Source: a virus
DNA: 64,000 bases
Direction: 5' to 3' (one strand)
IMG/VR virus record: IMGVR_UViG_3300025407_000020
Location: 49,556-113,555 of that record
A model generated the notes under the pieces. It ran no database searches, was not told the DNA's origin, and saw nothing but the letters and a program-made list of their open reading frames with translations. The position numbers were made by a program, and so were the translations under genes. This document shows, in pieces, positions 41,742 to 50,466 of the stretch (its first letter is position 1; each line of letters opens with the position of its first letter).

Positions 41742-42446
41742 CTATTTCTTTTCTAATTTGTACGTCTTTCCAATAGCACCGGGGAACATCAACATTAGCA
41801 TCATAAGATTCCTGTCATCGTCATAATCTAGGAAGTAATTATTCCAAAGCCAAATATCATACCGATGCATCATATTACGATTCAAGAACGTTTCAAATGA
41901 TTTACTAGGGCGAAGATCAGGTGTTCTCTGTAGATATTGAAGCATATCATTTCTAAATTCCGCCGGCACTCTATTGCTAGTCATATATGCTCTATACTTA
42001 GCCGGGGGATCATTCTTGAAATACTTAACACCCTTAGGAGCAACATTTGCCTGATTGATTTTGACATCGGGTTTTACAGCAACAATACTTTCTACAATAG
42101 GCAGTTCGTTAGTATAGACACAAATAGTATTACTTTCGTATCGCATACCAATATTCTTATTCTTTTTGTAGTAGGTTTTGCGAATATCAATAAGATGTGT
42201 AATAAGAGGATAGTCTACTGGATCAGGTGTATATCTTTCTCTATAGTAAGGCCAATAGTTCTTGTCATCTTTCTTTACAAGATAGTTCTCATGTTCCTCT
42301 GCTAGCCTATTACAATATTCATCAATGTCATTCATATATTGCACCCAATATAGATTAGGTGCGCTAATGTAGACCCGATAGAGATACTTGTTGAAGTACA
42401 AGTTATCTCTATCAATAGGCTTAATTTTCAATTTGGATGATGCCAT
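41742..42446 (-). CDS. Hypothetical protein (234 aa)
   Basis: A 234-residue protein starting MASSKLKIKPIDRDNLYFNK, rich in tyrosine and asparagine, with no signal or membrane segment. It is reminiscent of T4-like hypothetical proteins next to ClpA-like genes, but I do not recognise a domain. The ATG at 42446 lies 26 bases inside the end of the ClpA-like gene; a longer frame to 42491 is less likely. Confidence 0.6.
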   Translation of the reverse strand: MASSKLKIKPIDRDNLYFNKYLYRVYISAPNLYWVQYMNDIDEYCNRLAEEHENYLVKKDDKNYWPYYRERYTPDPVDYPLITHLIDIRKTYYKKNKNIGMRYESNTICVYTNELPIVESIVAVKPDVKINQANVAPKGVKYFKNDPPAKYRAYMTSNRVPAEFRNDMLQYLQRTPDLRPSKSFETFLNRNMMHRYDIWLWNNYFLDYDDDRNLMMLMLMFPGAIGKTYKLEKK

Positions 42447-44691
42447 CGTCACCAATCCTTGCAGCTTGCTTAGCTGAAATATGGAAAGCAATGTTGCCTT
42501 CTTCCATCACAGCCATAACATTCGCATTATTGATACGCTCAAACAGTACCTTCTTACTAAGAGGAACACGAATCAACTCATCAATCTTACGAGCAAGAGG
42601 ACGAGCGCCCATCTTACTATCGTAACCAACTGCTGCAAGATGATCAACAACTTCCTCAGTCAAGTTGAGGGTGATGTTGTGCTTGTCAAGAAGTGGCTTC
42701 TTGAGTTCTTCAACGAACTTGACAACAATCTTCTTGATTGAAAGACTATCCAGCTTATTGAACTTGCAGACCATATCAAGACGATTACGGAACTCAGGCT
42801 TGAAGAACTGCTTAAGTGCCTTGTCTTCTTCACCAGTCTTATCAAGACTACCGAAACCAATAGCATTGTTTTCGTTATCAGCACTGCCCAAGTTACTAGT
42901 AAGAATGATAATAGTGTTCTTCATTGACACCTGCTTACCATTACTACCAGTCACAATTCCCTCATCCAACATCTGCAAGAAGATGTTGAAAATATCGGGG
43001 TGAGCCTTTTCAACTTCGTCAAACAGCAGGATTGAATGAGGATTCTTGCTCAAGTCTGAGATTAGACGCCCGCCCTGCACCTGCGAGTCGCTAAAGCCCA
43101 CGTAACCCGGGGGCGGACCAATCAAGCTGCTTACGCTATGCTTCTCGCCATACTCACTCATGTCGTACTTGAGAAGCGGCATATCCAGATTCTTGGACAG
43201 CAGCTTAGCCAATTCAGTTTTACCCGTGCCCGTTGGGCCCAAGAACAAGAAACTTGCGATCGGCTTCTTATCGTTGCCGATACCTGCGAACGAAACATAG
43301 ACACGTTCAAGAACACTGTCAACAGTTTCATCCTGACCATACAATTTATTCTTGACATTCATTTCAAGATTCTGCACACGATCCATGTTATCACCACTGA
43401 GCTTATCAGCAGGAACGCCAGTGAACTTTTCAACCTGTTCAAAGATCAGTTCCTTAGTGATAATTGCATCCTTGTTTTCAAGAACACGTTGCTTTGCACA
43501 AGCTGCGTCAAGCAAGTCAATACTCTTGTCAGGGTTCTTACGATCATGGATATAGCGATCAGCATTGTCAACTGCGGCTTCAATTGCTTCCTGAGTGATG
43601 CTGACTTCATGGAAGTCATTCAAACGAGCAGCAAGGCCACTGAGAATACGGACAGTGCTGTCACGGCTGGGTTCATCAATGCTGACCCGATAGAATCGGC
43701 GCATCAATGCACGATCCTTTTCAAACGACTCGTAAAACTCTTCCCAAGTCGTGCTTGCGATGACCTTAAGATGACCCTTAGTGATTGCGGGCTTGAGCAT
43801 ATTAGCGAAGTCAACGCTACCGCTACTACCACTTGAGCCTGCGCCCTGCATAGTGTGGGCTTCGTCAATGAAGAGGATTGCATTCTTCTTCACGGACAAT
43901 GCATCAAGGACGTTCTTGACCTTTTCTTCAAAGTCACCGCGATAACGACTGCCAGCAAGCAATGAACCAACTTCAAGCGAATAAAGTTCATAACCTGCAA
44001 GAAACTCAGGGACTTCATCATTGACAATAGCGTTAGCAATGCCTTCTGCGATTGCAGTCTTACCAACGCCCGGGTCACCAACCATCAATACGTTACTCTT
44101 GAAACGCTTAGCAAGAACATTGATGATGTCATCAATTTCCTTACTGCGACCGATAACAGGTTCTAGCTTGCCTTCACGAGCAAGGCTAGTGAGGTTGATA
44201 GTATATTCTTCAAGAATTTCCTCAGCCTGATTGTCAGTGATTGCAGTAACAAAGTCGCCGCCTTTATAATGCTTCTGCCAGTGAGCAAGAAACTCACCCT
44301 TAGTCACACCATACTTAAGCAGGAAGTAATGGCCATGCGAACTAGATTCGTGAACGATTGACATGTAAAGATCAATCGTAGTAACCTGGCGACGACCAGT
44401 GAACAGTACCTGCGTAACTGCACGATTCATTACACGCTCAAGAGTATTAGTGCGCTTGGGCTGATAGTTAGGATCCTTGCTCTCAATTGCATGAAGCCCA
44501 TTAAGATAGGATTCAATTTCCTGAGTCATAAGATCAGTGTCAACATTGAAGCTGTTCAAACACTTCTTGAACGGAGGGTGTGACACCAGTGCCCAAAGCA
44601 AGTGTTCAACAGTGCAGTATTGATGCTGCCTCTGCTTCGCTGCTTCAATGGCGCGTTCAATAATGTTTTCAATTTCAGGACTGTTTTGCAA
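42421..44691 (-). CDS. clpA: ClpA-like AAA+ unfoldase
   Basis: A 756-residue two-ring AAA+ protein, the length of E. coli ClpA (758). It has an N-domain (YCTVEHLLWALV), the first Walker A (VGDPGVGKTAIAEG) and B (AILFIDEAHTMQGAG), the second Walker A (FLGPTGTGKTELAKL) and B (ILLFDEVEKAHPD), sensor and C-terminal motifs (GARPLARKIDELI). ENNAIGFGSLDKTGEE holds an IGF tripeptide at the place of the ClpP-binding loop, so it could dock on host ClpP. No clpP or clpS is in the window. The DnaJ-like gene lies immediately upstream. Phage ClpA copies are uncommon. Confidence 0.92.
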   Translation of the reverse strand: MQNSPEIENIIERAIEAAKQRQHQYCTVEHLLWALVSHPPFKKCLNSFNVDTDLMTQEIESYLNGLHAIESKDPNYQPKRTNTLERVMNRAVTQVLFTGRRQVTTIDLYMSIVHESSSHGHYFLLKYGVTKGEFLAHWQKHYKGGDFVTAITDNQAEEILEEYTINLTSLAREGKLEPVIGRSKEIDDIINVLAKRFKSNVLMVGDPGVGKTAIAEGIANAIVNDEVPEFLAGYELYSLEVGSLLAGSRYRGDFEEKVKNVLDALSVKKNAILFIDEAHTMQGAGSSGSSGSVDFANMLKPAITKGHLKVIASTTWEEFYESFEKDRALMRRFYRVSIDEPSRDSTVRILSGLAARLNDFHEVSITQEAIEAAVDNADRYIHDRKNPDKSIDLLDAACAKQRVLENKDAIITKELIFEQVEKFTGVPADKLSGDNMDRVQNLEMNVKNKLYGQDETVDSVLERVYVSFAGIGNDKKPIASFLFLGPTGTGKTELAKLLSKNLDMPLLKYDMSEYGEKHSVSSLIGPPPGYVGFSDSQVQGGRLISDLSKNPHSILLFDEVEKAHPDIFNIFLQMLDEGIVTGSNGKQVSMKNTIIILTSNLGSADNENNAIGFGSLDKTGEEDKALKQFFKPEFRNRLDMVCKFNKLDSLSIKKIVVKFVEELKKPLLDKHNITLNLTEEVVDHLAAVGYDSKMGARPLARKIDELIRVPLSKKVLFERINNANVMAVMEEGNIAFHISAKQAARIGDDGIIQIEN

Positions 44692-44702
44692 GTTATTTTC
44701 CT

Positions 44703-45515
44703 TTACTTAGTTTGGTTACGCTTAATGGCTTCAAGTACTTCAGTGTTAATATTAGCAGGGATATAAGGTTTTAGCAATAGTATTTGGTTACCTCTTGTTC
44801 CATTTGAGCGAGTCATGCCATAACCCGCAATTTTAACTTGCTGAGTAGGCTGTGTATTTGGTGCGATATCAACCTCTAATGTCTTACCATCAATGGTATT
44901 AAAGTTTACCTTGGTACCAACAATAAGGTCTAGCACAGAGATTGGGAAGTTCGAATATAAATCATCACCCTGTCTATCAAAACGTAGATCAGGTAGAATC
45001 AAAAACTCAATGATTAAGTGACCGTCATCTATGATATTATCATAGCGAATGCTGCTACCAGTATGAATACCTTTAGGAATCGTAATGTTAATTACTTTGG
45101 TTCCTTGAGGAGTGCCCAACTGCAATACTTGATCAGCGCCATTGAACACATCGACCAGTGATACAGTTACCCGTGTGCGATAGCTTGGCTTTTGCGGTTG
45201 CTGTTGTTGAAATGGATTACGATGTCCAAATGCCTGACCGAATAAATCGTTCAAGTCAAAGCCATTCATGTTGAAACTGAATCCGCCGGGATGATCACCG
45301 AATGGATTATGCTGCTGTCTTGCGGATGGGTTATCGTACTGAAACCGCTTATCAGGATCGCTTAATGTTTCATAGGCATTACTGATTTCTTGGAACTTGT
45401 TGATATCACCGCCTTTGTCCGGGTGATATTGCATCGCTAGTTTACGATATGCCTTTTTGATTTCTTCCTGGGAGGCGTCACGTGGAACACCCAATGTATC
45501 GTAATAATTAGTCAT
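44703..45515 (-). CDS. DnaJ-like co-chaperone
   Basis: A 270-residue J-domain protein. [20 protein letters not shown] and [12 protein letters not shown] (HPD motif, stimulates DnaK ATPase) form the J domain; a G/F-rich linker ([20 protein letters not shown]) and two substrate-binding C-terminal domains follow. The zinc-finger cysteines of DnaJ are absent, so it is of the CbpA type. It may recruit host DnaK to unfold proteins for the ClpA-like partner downstream or assist head assembly. Rare in phages. Confidence 0.92.
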   Translation of the reverse strand: MTNYYDTLGVPRDASQEEIKKAYRKLAMQYHPDKGGDINKFQEISNAYETLSDPDKRFQYDNPSARQQHNPFGDHPGGFSFNMNGFDLNDLFGQAFGHRNPFQQQQPQKPSYRTRVTVSLVDVFNGADQVLQLGTPQGTKVINITIPKGIHTGSSIRYDNIIDDGHLIIEFLILPDLRFDRQGDDLYSNFPISVLDLIVGTKVNFNTIDGKTLEVDIAPNTQPTQQVKIAGYGMTRSNGTRGNQILLLKPYIPANINTEVLEAIKRNQTK

Positions 45516-45558
45516 ATAGTATATATTATCATGTTATCGTCGCATTGTCAACCAAAAA

Positions 45559-45623
45559 GATAAATAAAGATGTAGTTCGCGGGACGGCAATCCCCAACTA
45601 CTCTAATGCTAGAAAGGAGCATC
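45559..45623 (+). promoter_or_regulatory. Plus-strand late promoter and hairpins of the HNH gene
   Basis: GATAAATA (45559-45566) is followed by GTAGTT ... AACTAC (45572-45601) with an inner GGGA/TCCC stem, and by ATGCT ... AGCAT (45606-45622) around AAAGGAG, so the ribosome site sits in a hairpin loop. The leader start matches the region at 4262-4290. Confidence 0.6.
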
Positions 45624-45627
45624 AGCA

Positions 45628-46152
45628 ATGACTATTTATTCACCTATTGGCCATCGTAAGATATATGAGCAGCATTTTGGACCAATCCCCAAAGACGCAA
45701 ATGGCCGCTCATATGAAATACATCACATCGACGGTAATCACCACAACAATGATCCATCAAATTTACAATGTGTGACTATCCAAGAGCATTATGACATTCA
45801 TTATTCACAAGGTGACTGGGCAGCATGTCATCGGATGTCAGCCCGGATGCAATTGACACCGTCAGAAATATCAAACCTGTCTAAAAAATCGAATCAACAC
45901 CGAATAGATTGCGGAACTCATCATTTTTTGGGAGAAACTAACCCGTCTCGCAAAAAAGTAAAAAATGGCACTCATCATTTTTTAGGAGGAGCAATTCAAA
46001 AAAGTCGTGTAGATGCGGGAACGCATCCTTTTGTAGGTCCTGGAGCACCGAGTCAGCAAATGTGGGTCTGCCCCCATTGCGGTAAAACAGGCAAGAGTAA
46101 ATCTAACTATACAAGATGGCACGGAGAAAAATGCCCATCTAAGAATTCTTAG
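45628..46152 (+). CDS. HNH homing endonuclease on the plus strand
   Basis: A 174-residue endonuclease. The HNH core is RSYEIHHIDGNHHNNDPSNL with CVTIQEHYDIHY (H-H ... N ... H); three short repeats follow (GTHHFLG, GTHHFLG, GTHPFVG), then a zinc-finger end (WVCPHCGKTGKS ... KCPSKNS). It is one of only two plus-strand genes here and opposes its neighbours, typical of a recent mobile insertion. AAAGGAG lies 9 bases upstream of the ATG. It sits between the DnaJ-like gene and the holin gene. Confidence 0.88.
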   Translation: MTIYSPIGHRKIYEQHFGPIPKDANGRSYEIHHIDGNHHNNDPSNLQCVTIQEHYDIHYSQGDWAACHRMSARMQLTPSEISNLSKKSNQHRIDCGTHHFLGETNPSRKKVKNGTHHFLGGAIQKSRVDAGTHPFVGPGAPSQQMWVCPHCGKTGKSKSNYTRWHGEKCPSKNS

Positions 46153-46185
46153 ATGGGCAACATATTAGGTGTCAAAAGTCAAGTA

Positions 46186-46764
46186 TTATTTTCCTGGTAG
46201 TCCCGGAATAGCAGCAGCTACATCAGTGCTGTTGTTTGAGACACCTTCAATCTTTTCCTTAGTACGACCATAAGTAGCGATACCAAGAACTGCACCCATT
46301 GCGATGTGGAATAGACCAGCACCCTGCAATGTAATTGGCTGCCAAGGAGTAGTTACGCTACCACCATGCACTACCTGCAACAGTGACCAAAGAATAGGGA
46401 ATAGAATGAAGTCAAAAGTACATACTGCCATGTACATCCAACCCATTGCAGGACGCCACTTCTTGTTAATCCAATCTTCATTGTCATTCTTAACAAGAAC
46501 TTCTGCATTCTGCGCTGCGTTGGTGCCGGCTTGTGTCAATGCAGCATTGTTTAGATTCATAAGCTGATTAGCTTGTTCGTTTCTCTCGTGTACCTGTGCC
46601 ATAAAACCCTCGTCATGTTTCATTGAATCTTCATGCTCATCATTCTTAGCGATAAGCTGTAGTTCTTCACTTGCGTTTGGCTTTGGTAGAACCAAGCCCA
46701 TTGCTGATGATGCTGGAATGCTAACTGCTTCATGTGCATCAGTATCTTCGTCTATGTTTGCCAT
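46186..46764 (-). CDS. Holin (three-membrane-segment type)
   Basis: A 192-residue protein with a long hydrophilic N-terminal part and two or three membrane segments at the end (MYMAVCTFDFILFPILWSLL, AGLFHIAMGAVLGIATYG) after KKWRPAMGWMYM. The pattern matches the 3TM holin family (RPxxGW start). It would permeabilise the inner membrane for the GH19 endolysin at 57798-58421. It sits just downstream of the plus-strand endonuclease insertion. Confidence 0.8.
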   Translation of the reverse strand: MANIDEDTDAHEAVSIPASSAMGLVLPKPNASEELQLIAKNDEHEDSMKHDEGFMAQVHERNEQANQLMNLNNAALTQAGTNAAQNAEVLVKNDNEDWINKKWRPAMGWMYMAVCTFDFILFPILWSLLQVVHGGSVTTPWQPITLQGAGLFHIAMGAVLGIATYGRTKEKIEGVSNNSTDVAAAIPGLPGK

Positions 46765-46765
46765 A

Positions 46766-47311
46766 TTATAGTCCTGCCATTGCTTGTAAGTTTCTGATAT
46801 AATCGTCGTTGGGATTATACTTTAACTCAGTTTCGAGACCTGCAAGAGTACGCATCTCGTTGATTTCTTCCTCTTTGCCTTCTCTTTTTTCTTCATATTG
46901 GTTTGGATTGAGAATCATCTTTTGTCTAATGATTTCTTCATCTGCATCATATTCATCGCCATCAATCTCAACTGACCAGTCTTTCAACTTCATACCAGTC
47001 AATGTTTCTAAGTCAGACAACAATGTAATAATTCTATTTGGAACCTTTGAGCGACGATCCAATTCAACGAATACGATCCACTTGCCTGGCTCAATTTCAC
47101 CATCACTTAAACTAGCATCTAATACCCAGTCATAGCCACGTTCAAGCCAAGTTACCAAATCCTTAGCAGCGAGCTTTGAGTTTACCGTAAATGCTAAAGT
47201 AACAATATCCGAGTCACTTCCCATCTTAGCTGCATATTCATCAATGGTCATCAAATCTTTAATTTGACCTTCCATATCAAGGTAATCAAGACCTTCAGTG
47301 AGAATAGACAT
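46766..47311 (-). CDS. Structural-type protein conserved in T4-like cyanophages (181 aa)
   Basis: A 181-residue acidic protein starting MSILTEGLDYLDMEGQIKDL with LMTIDEYAAKMGSDSDIVTL. I recall relatives next to virion genes in T4-like phages. Its C-terminus (NEMRTLAGLETELKYNPNDD) looks like a prohead-type tail. It overlaps the upstream stop (TAATG). Function unknown. Confidence 0.6.
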   Translation of the reverse strand: MSILTEGLDYLDMEGQIKDLMTIDEYAAKMGSDSDIVTLAFTVNSKLAAKDLVTWLERGYDWVLDASLSDGEIEPGKWIVFVELDRRSKVPNRIITLLSDLETLTGMKLKDWSVEIDGDEYDADEEIIRQKMILNPNQYEEKREGKEEEINEMRTLAGLETELKYNPNDDYIRNLQAMAGL

Positions 47312-47916
47312 TACATCGGTGCTCCCATATCTGCGGCTTGAGCTACTGGCTGATTCTGATCCTGCATAGTTTCAGGACCCTGATCTTCTTGACTCGCGCC
47401 GCCTTCATCAAGGTCTTCGTCATATGCATCTTGAATATCACTCAAGTCAATTGATTGGTCAGCGAGGTCGATAGAGCCTTCCTTGATGTCATCCATAAGT
47501 TCGAATGGAATCTCAATTTCAACAAACCAAACTTTACGCTTATGCATCTTTGGATATCTAGTGCCAGGAACAAAGTCTTCGTAGTCTTTTACTTCTACTG
47601 GAACTTCAAGCTCACTTTTACCAAAGCGAACCTTGCATCCAATGTTCATTAGACGTAATGCACCCTTTGGATTAGGCATCAACTTATAAGGCCACATAAA
47701 GATGCACTTGCAGCTATATCTACCAACTGTAGGTCCTTGTACAAGCTCACCTACGATCCAGTTCTTATACGCATACAAGTCTGCTTCATCAAGGACACGT
47801 TCAAAATCTAATAGAGTAGACATGGATCCATCACTCATGTAGATACCCTTGATCGTATCCACAATGCTAACGAAGTCTACATCGTTAAAAAACTTATCTG
47901 CTGGCAAAGTACTCAT
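47311..47916 (-). CDS. Structural-type protein conserved in T4-like cyanophages (201 aa)
   Basis: A 201-residue protein starting MSTLPADKFFNDVDFVSIVD, soluble and strand-rich, with an acidic Q/D-rich end. It is paired with the downstream gene at 46766-47311 by a 1-base overlap; the pair occurs together in T4-like phages (from memory). GATAAATA boxes lie at 47922-47929 and 47983-47990. Function unknown. Confidence 0.6.
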   Translation of the reverse strand: MSTLPADKFFNDVDFVSIVDTIKGIYMSDGSMSTLLDFERVLDEADLYAYKNWIVGELVQGPTVGRYSCKCIFMWPYKLMPNPKGALRLMNIGCKVRFGKSELEVPVEVKDYEDFVPGTRYPKMHKRKVWFVEIEIPFELMDDIKEGSIDLADQSIDLSDIQDAYDEDLDEGGASQEDQGPETMQDQNQPVAQAADMGAPM

Positions 47917-48096
47917 GAATGTATTTATCTTTCCTGAAACAGAAAGTAGGAATCGTGCTTGTGCTTACAGAAACGAGCAATATATTTATCATAGGAAACT
48001 AATTTCCACATGCTCATACTTTACTCAAATGCCTAACCTAAATACGAATGAGAGCAAACGCCCTCACACATACAGTATCAAATCTAGGAGATATTT
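47917..48096. promoter_or_regulatory. Divergent intergenic region with two minus-strand late boxes
   Basis: The 180 bases between phoH (plus) and the gene starting at 47916 (minus). GATAAATA occurs at 47922-47929 (5 bases before the ATG) and 47983-47990. Towards phoH, CCTAAATACG (about 48035) resembles the late box on the plus strand, and AGGAG (48086-48090) is the phoH ribosome site. No other feature seen. Confidence 0.55.
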
Positions 48097-48864
48097 GTGA
48101 CTAAACGCAAAACTAGCGCATTAAGACAAAAAGACACACACTCAAGACGTAACGAGAGTAAGGCATTCTACATGAATGAATCGAAGACAATAGATTTTAC
48201 TCAAACCCAACCCAAAAAGGCCAAGAAACCTGTCGAGCTAATTCCCCAAAGTAGGAACCAGGAAAAATATATCGTCGCACTGACTGACCCTGAAACAGAC
48301 ATCGTAGTGGTTAGTGGCCCAGCTGGCACGGGTAAAACTTACCTAGCTATGCTTGCAGCAATTCAAGCTATGAGAAGAGGAGACTGCGAAAAGATACTAC
48401 TTACCAGACCAGCCGTGGCCGTCGATGACGAGAAACATGGATTCTTACCTGGCGATCTAAACCAAAAGATGGAACCGTGGGTAAGACCTCTATTTGACGT
48501 ACTACGAGAGTTCTATACCACCAAAGAACTTGAATATATGGTTGAAGAACAAGTAATTGAAGTTACTCCATTAGCTTTCTGCCGTGGTCGTAACTTTAAA
48601 CACAGTTGGATCATACTAGATGAAGCTCAGAATGCTACTCCTAGCCAGATGAAAATGCTAATGACAAGAATTGGTGAGGGCAGTAAGATTGTCATTACTG
48701 GAGACGTAGAACAGACTGATCGTAAAACTCCCGACAATGGACTATTAGATTTGAAATCACGAATTGAAAAGTTCAATGTCCCTGGCATGAAAACATGCGA
48801 ATTTGATACTAAGGATATTAGAAGACATGAAATTATTGAGCATGTCTTAAAAATGTACTCATAA
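48097..48864 (+). CDS. phoH: PhoH-like ATPase
   Basis: A 255-residue P-loop ATPase. VVSGPAGTGKTYLAMLAAIQ is Walker A, HSWIILDEAQNATPSQMKML is Walker B, and KILLTRPAVAVDDEKHGFLP is the PhoH family block. The start is GTG at 48097 with AGGAG 6 bases before it. PhoH is common in marine T4-like phages; its role in infection is not settled. It is one of only two plus-strand genes here, read divergently from 47916, and ends at a perfect hairpin. Confidence 0.93.
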   Translation: MTKRKTSALRQKDTHSRRNESKAFYMNESKTIDFTQTQPKKAKKPVELIPQSRNQEKYIVALTDPETDIVVVSGPAGTGKTYLAMLAAIQAMRRGDCEKILLTRPAVAVDDEKHGFLPGDLNQKMEPWVRPLFDVLREFYTTKELEYMVEEQVIEVTPLAFCRGRNFKHSWIILDEAQNATPSQMKMLMTRIGEGSKIVITGDVEQTDRKTPDNGLLDLKSRIEKFNVPGMKTCEFDTKDIRRHEIIEHVLKMYS

Positions 48865-48866
48865 GG

Positions 48867-48890
48867 TAAACGGGGCGAAAGCCCCGTTTA
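48867..48890. terminator. Bidirectional terminator hairpin between convergent genes
   Basis: TAAACGGGGC-GAAA-GCCCCGTTTA: a perfect 10-bp stem with a GNRA tetraloop, placed between the phoH stop and the minus-strand gene stop, so it can end both transcripts. Confidence 0.85.
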
Positions 48891-49193
48891 TCACTTCTTC
48901 TTGCCGGGAACAATCTTAGCGGCTAATTTTTCCTGTTCCTTAGTGATTACAGCTTCTTTTTCAAGCTGTTCAATCAACTTTGGGTAGACTCTTGCATAAT
49001 AGTCACGCATTAGGGTAAAGTCACTGTCATGCTGCTTGCCTTCAATGACTGACTTGACAATCTTTTTGTCGGCAAAGTCAAGAATAACATTGCAGCTATT
49101 CATATCCGATGTGCGGACACGCTTAGAGACTGACACCATTTCGTCAATCTGTCCACCCATCTTACGCAAGAAACTGATTAATAGATATCTCAT
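48891..49193 (-). CDS. Hypothetical protein conserved in T4-like phages (100 aa)
   Basis: A 100-residue protein starting MRYLLISFLRKMGGQIDEMV with VRTSDMNSCNVILDFADKKI. It has a strand-helix pattern with a basic end (KIVPGKKK). I recall relatives near phoH and the clamp loader in T4-like cyanophages. The ATG at 49193 overlaps the upstream stop (ATGA). Function unknown. Confidence 0.6.
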   Translation of the reverse strand: MRYLLISFLRKMGGQIDEMVSVSKRVRTSDMNSCNVILDFADKKIVKSVIEGKQHDSDFTLMRDYYARVYPKLIEQLEKEAVITKEQEKLAAKIVPGKKK

Positions 49194-49501
49194 GACCACT
49201 CCTTTACTTCTTCTGGATCGTCATAGTTGATATAACGATTCTTGTCATAGTTCCAATGCCTATTGTCATAAAAATTAATGATTAAGAAATGTCTGAATAG
49301 GCTAAGATCAAGCATCACTCCTGCATGGTCACACCTCATGTTACATCCAAATGCGACGCCAATAAGAGTGTTACCTGCTTTACTAAGCTGAATCTCTAAT
49401 GACTTGTGCTTAGATAAACTCCATGTCTTTTCTATATAGTCGGTTTGGTCGCCAAAACTTTTAAACCAAGGCCAATTGATGTTGAATGAGAAATTGATCA
49501 T
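49190..49501 (-). CDS. Hypothetical protein (103 aa)
   Basis: A 103-residue protein starting MINFSFNINWPWFKSFGDQT, aromatic-rich, with one CxxxC (GCNMRCDH). It overlaps neighbours on both sides as ATGA. A cyanophage-like hypothetical with no recognised domain. Confidence 0.6.
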   Translation of the reverse strand: MINFSFNINWPWFKSFGDQTDYIEKTWSLSKHKSLEIQLSKAGNTLIGVAFGCNMRCDHAGVMLDLSLFRHFLIINFYDNRHWNYDKNRYINYDDPEEVKEWS

Positions 49502-49722
49502 ATCGGTGCCCATATCTTCATGAAATTATCATAGCAATCCTGCGAATCGTATATAATAGTAAACCCAAAGGAATCACTTTCAGTATGGACTCCGAAGATT
49601 TCTCGGCGCCATTCCGCTGCCTGCTCATCTGTAATCTTTAAAATATTTCTAGTATACGCAGAACACATGCTAATCTGCTCCGGTTGGCTTTCTCCCCAAC
49701 TATATTTTATTTGAACACTCAT
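49498..49722 (-). CDS. Hypothetical protein (74 aa)
   Basis: A 74-residue protein starting MSVQIKYSWGESQPEQISMC. GAGGA, from the end of the upstream endonuclease gene, lies 8 bases before the ATG at 49722. No domain recognised; the first gene after the endonuclease insertion. Confidence 0.6.
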   Translation of the reverse strand: MSVQIKYSWGESQPEQISMCSAYTRNILKITDEQAAEWRREIFGVHTESDSFGFTIIYDSQDCYDNFMKIWAPI

Positions 49723-49726
49723 AATA

Positions 49727-50419
49727 TCAATCCTCAATGTATTTACTGCGTTCTAGCAGTATAGTCAATATTTCTTCATTAGTGTCATGTTTATTAGACT
49801 TATTAAGATTATCTTTCCAAGGCAGCAATTGCAGGTTCTCCACAACTGACATAACAGTAACTGGAATCTTTAGCTGATATCCTACTGAAATAGGAACTTT
49901 GTGATCTATTTGGTGAGCATCAGGAGTCCCTGATCGTCCTAATAACAACCCTTTCGGATTCAGCAAATTAACATTGCTATTATATGTTTTCCTTGATGCT
50001 GTGTATACTGCTCTCTTGTATCTTTGATAATCCTGATAATCTTCTTCCGAAATCTTTCGTCTCGGGGGCATTGAGTATCCGGTTTTACCTTTGTTCCAAG
50101 GTACTTGAACTCCAGTTTTACCTTTGTTCCAAGGGTCTCTTGGGTTCAGTTCCCGATGCTTTTTGTTTGCTATACTTGACTTAGTTCTACTACTTTCTTT
50201 AACTGGTCTGCCCGTTAATTTCTCGCTGCGTTTCTTACGCATTGCTTCTGCGTTAGCCCCATGCAACTCATTATAAGACTTACCTTTTCGTGTTGCTCCA
50301 CTATTTGTTCCTATTTTTTGTTTAACAACAGGGCACTTAGGGGCTGATTTATGACAACATAGTAATCCAGCTTTATTAGTGAAGGTTGCTTCTAATCCAC
50401 ATCCTCTATGACATAACAT
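49727..50419 (-). CDS. HNH homing endonuclease
   Basis: A 230-residue protein. The N-terminus has a Cys/His cluster (MLCHRGCGLEATFTNKAGLL, CCHKSAPKC); the middle has NUMOD3-like repeats (NPRDPWNKGKTG, VPWNKGKTGYS); the C-terminus has the HNH core HQIDHKVPISVGYQ ... VVENLQLLPWKDNLNKSN. It is inserted between the clamp loader gene (stop 50467) and a small gene, whose ribosome site it supplies. The ATG at 50419 follows a hairpin that holds AAGGAG. Confidence 0.85.
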   Translation of the reverse strand: MLCHRGCGLEATFTNKAGLLCCHKSAPKCPVVKQKIGTNSGATRKGKSYNELHGANAEAMRKKRSEKLTGRPVKESSRTKSSIANKKHRELNPRDPWNKGKTGVQVPWNKGKTGYSMPPRRKISEEDYQDYQRYKRAVYTASRKTYNSNVNLLNPKGLLLGRSGTPDAHQIDHKVPISVGYQLKIPVTVMSVVENLQLLPWKDNLNKSNKHDTNEEILTILLERSKYIED

Positions 50420-50445
50420 AACAAATCTCCTTATTGTTATTTATG
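50418..50445 (-). promoter_or_regulatory. Late promoter and ribosome-site hairpin before the HNH gene
   Basis: On the minus strand CATAAATA (50438-50445) overlaps ATAACAA (50434-50440), which pairs over 7 bp with TTGTTAT (50418-50424); AAGGAG lies in the loop. A transcript starting at the late promoter would lack most of the 5' arm. Confidence 0.65.
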
Positions 50446-50466
50446 CCAACTCCACTAAAGTAGCAG

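Noticed and set aside
43138-43836. 232-residue plus-strand frame opposite the ClpA-like gene
   Set aside because: Lies fully within AAA+ motifs on the other strand; composition is that of a reverse frame.
48867-48890. Hairpin as a possible CRISPR-like or attachment repeat
   Set aside because: Single copy, GNRA loop and position between convergent stops make it a terminator.
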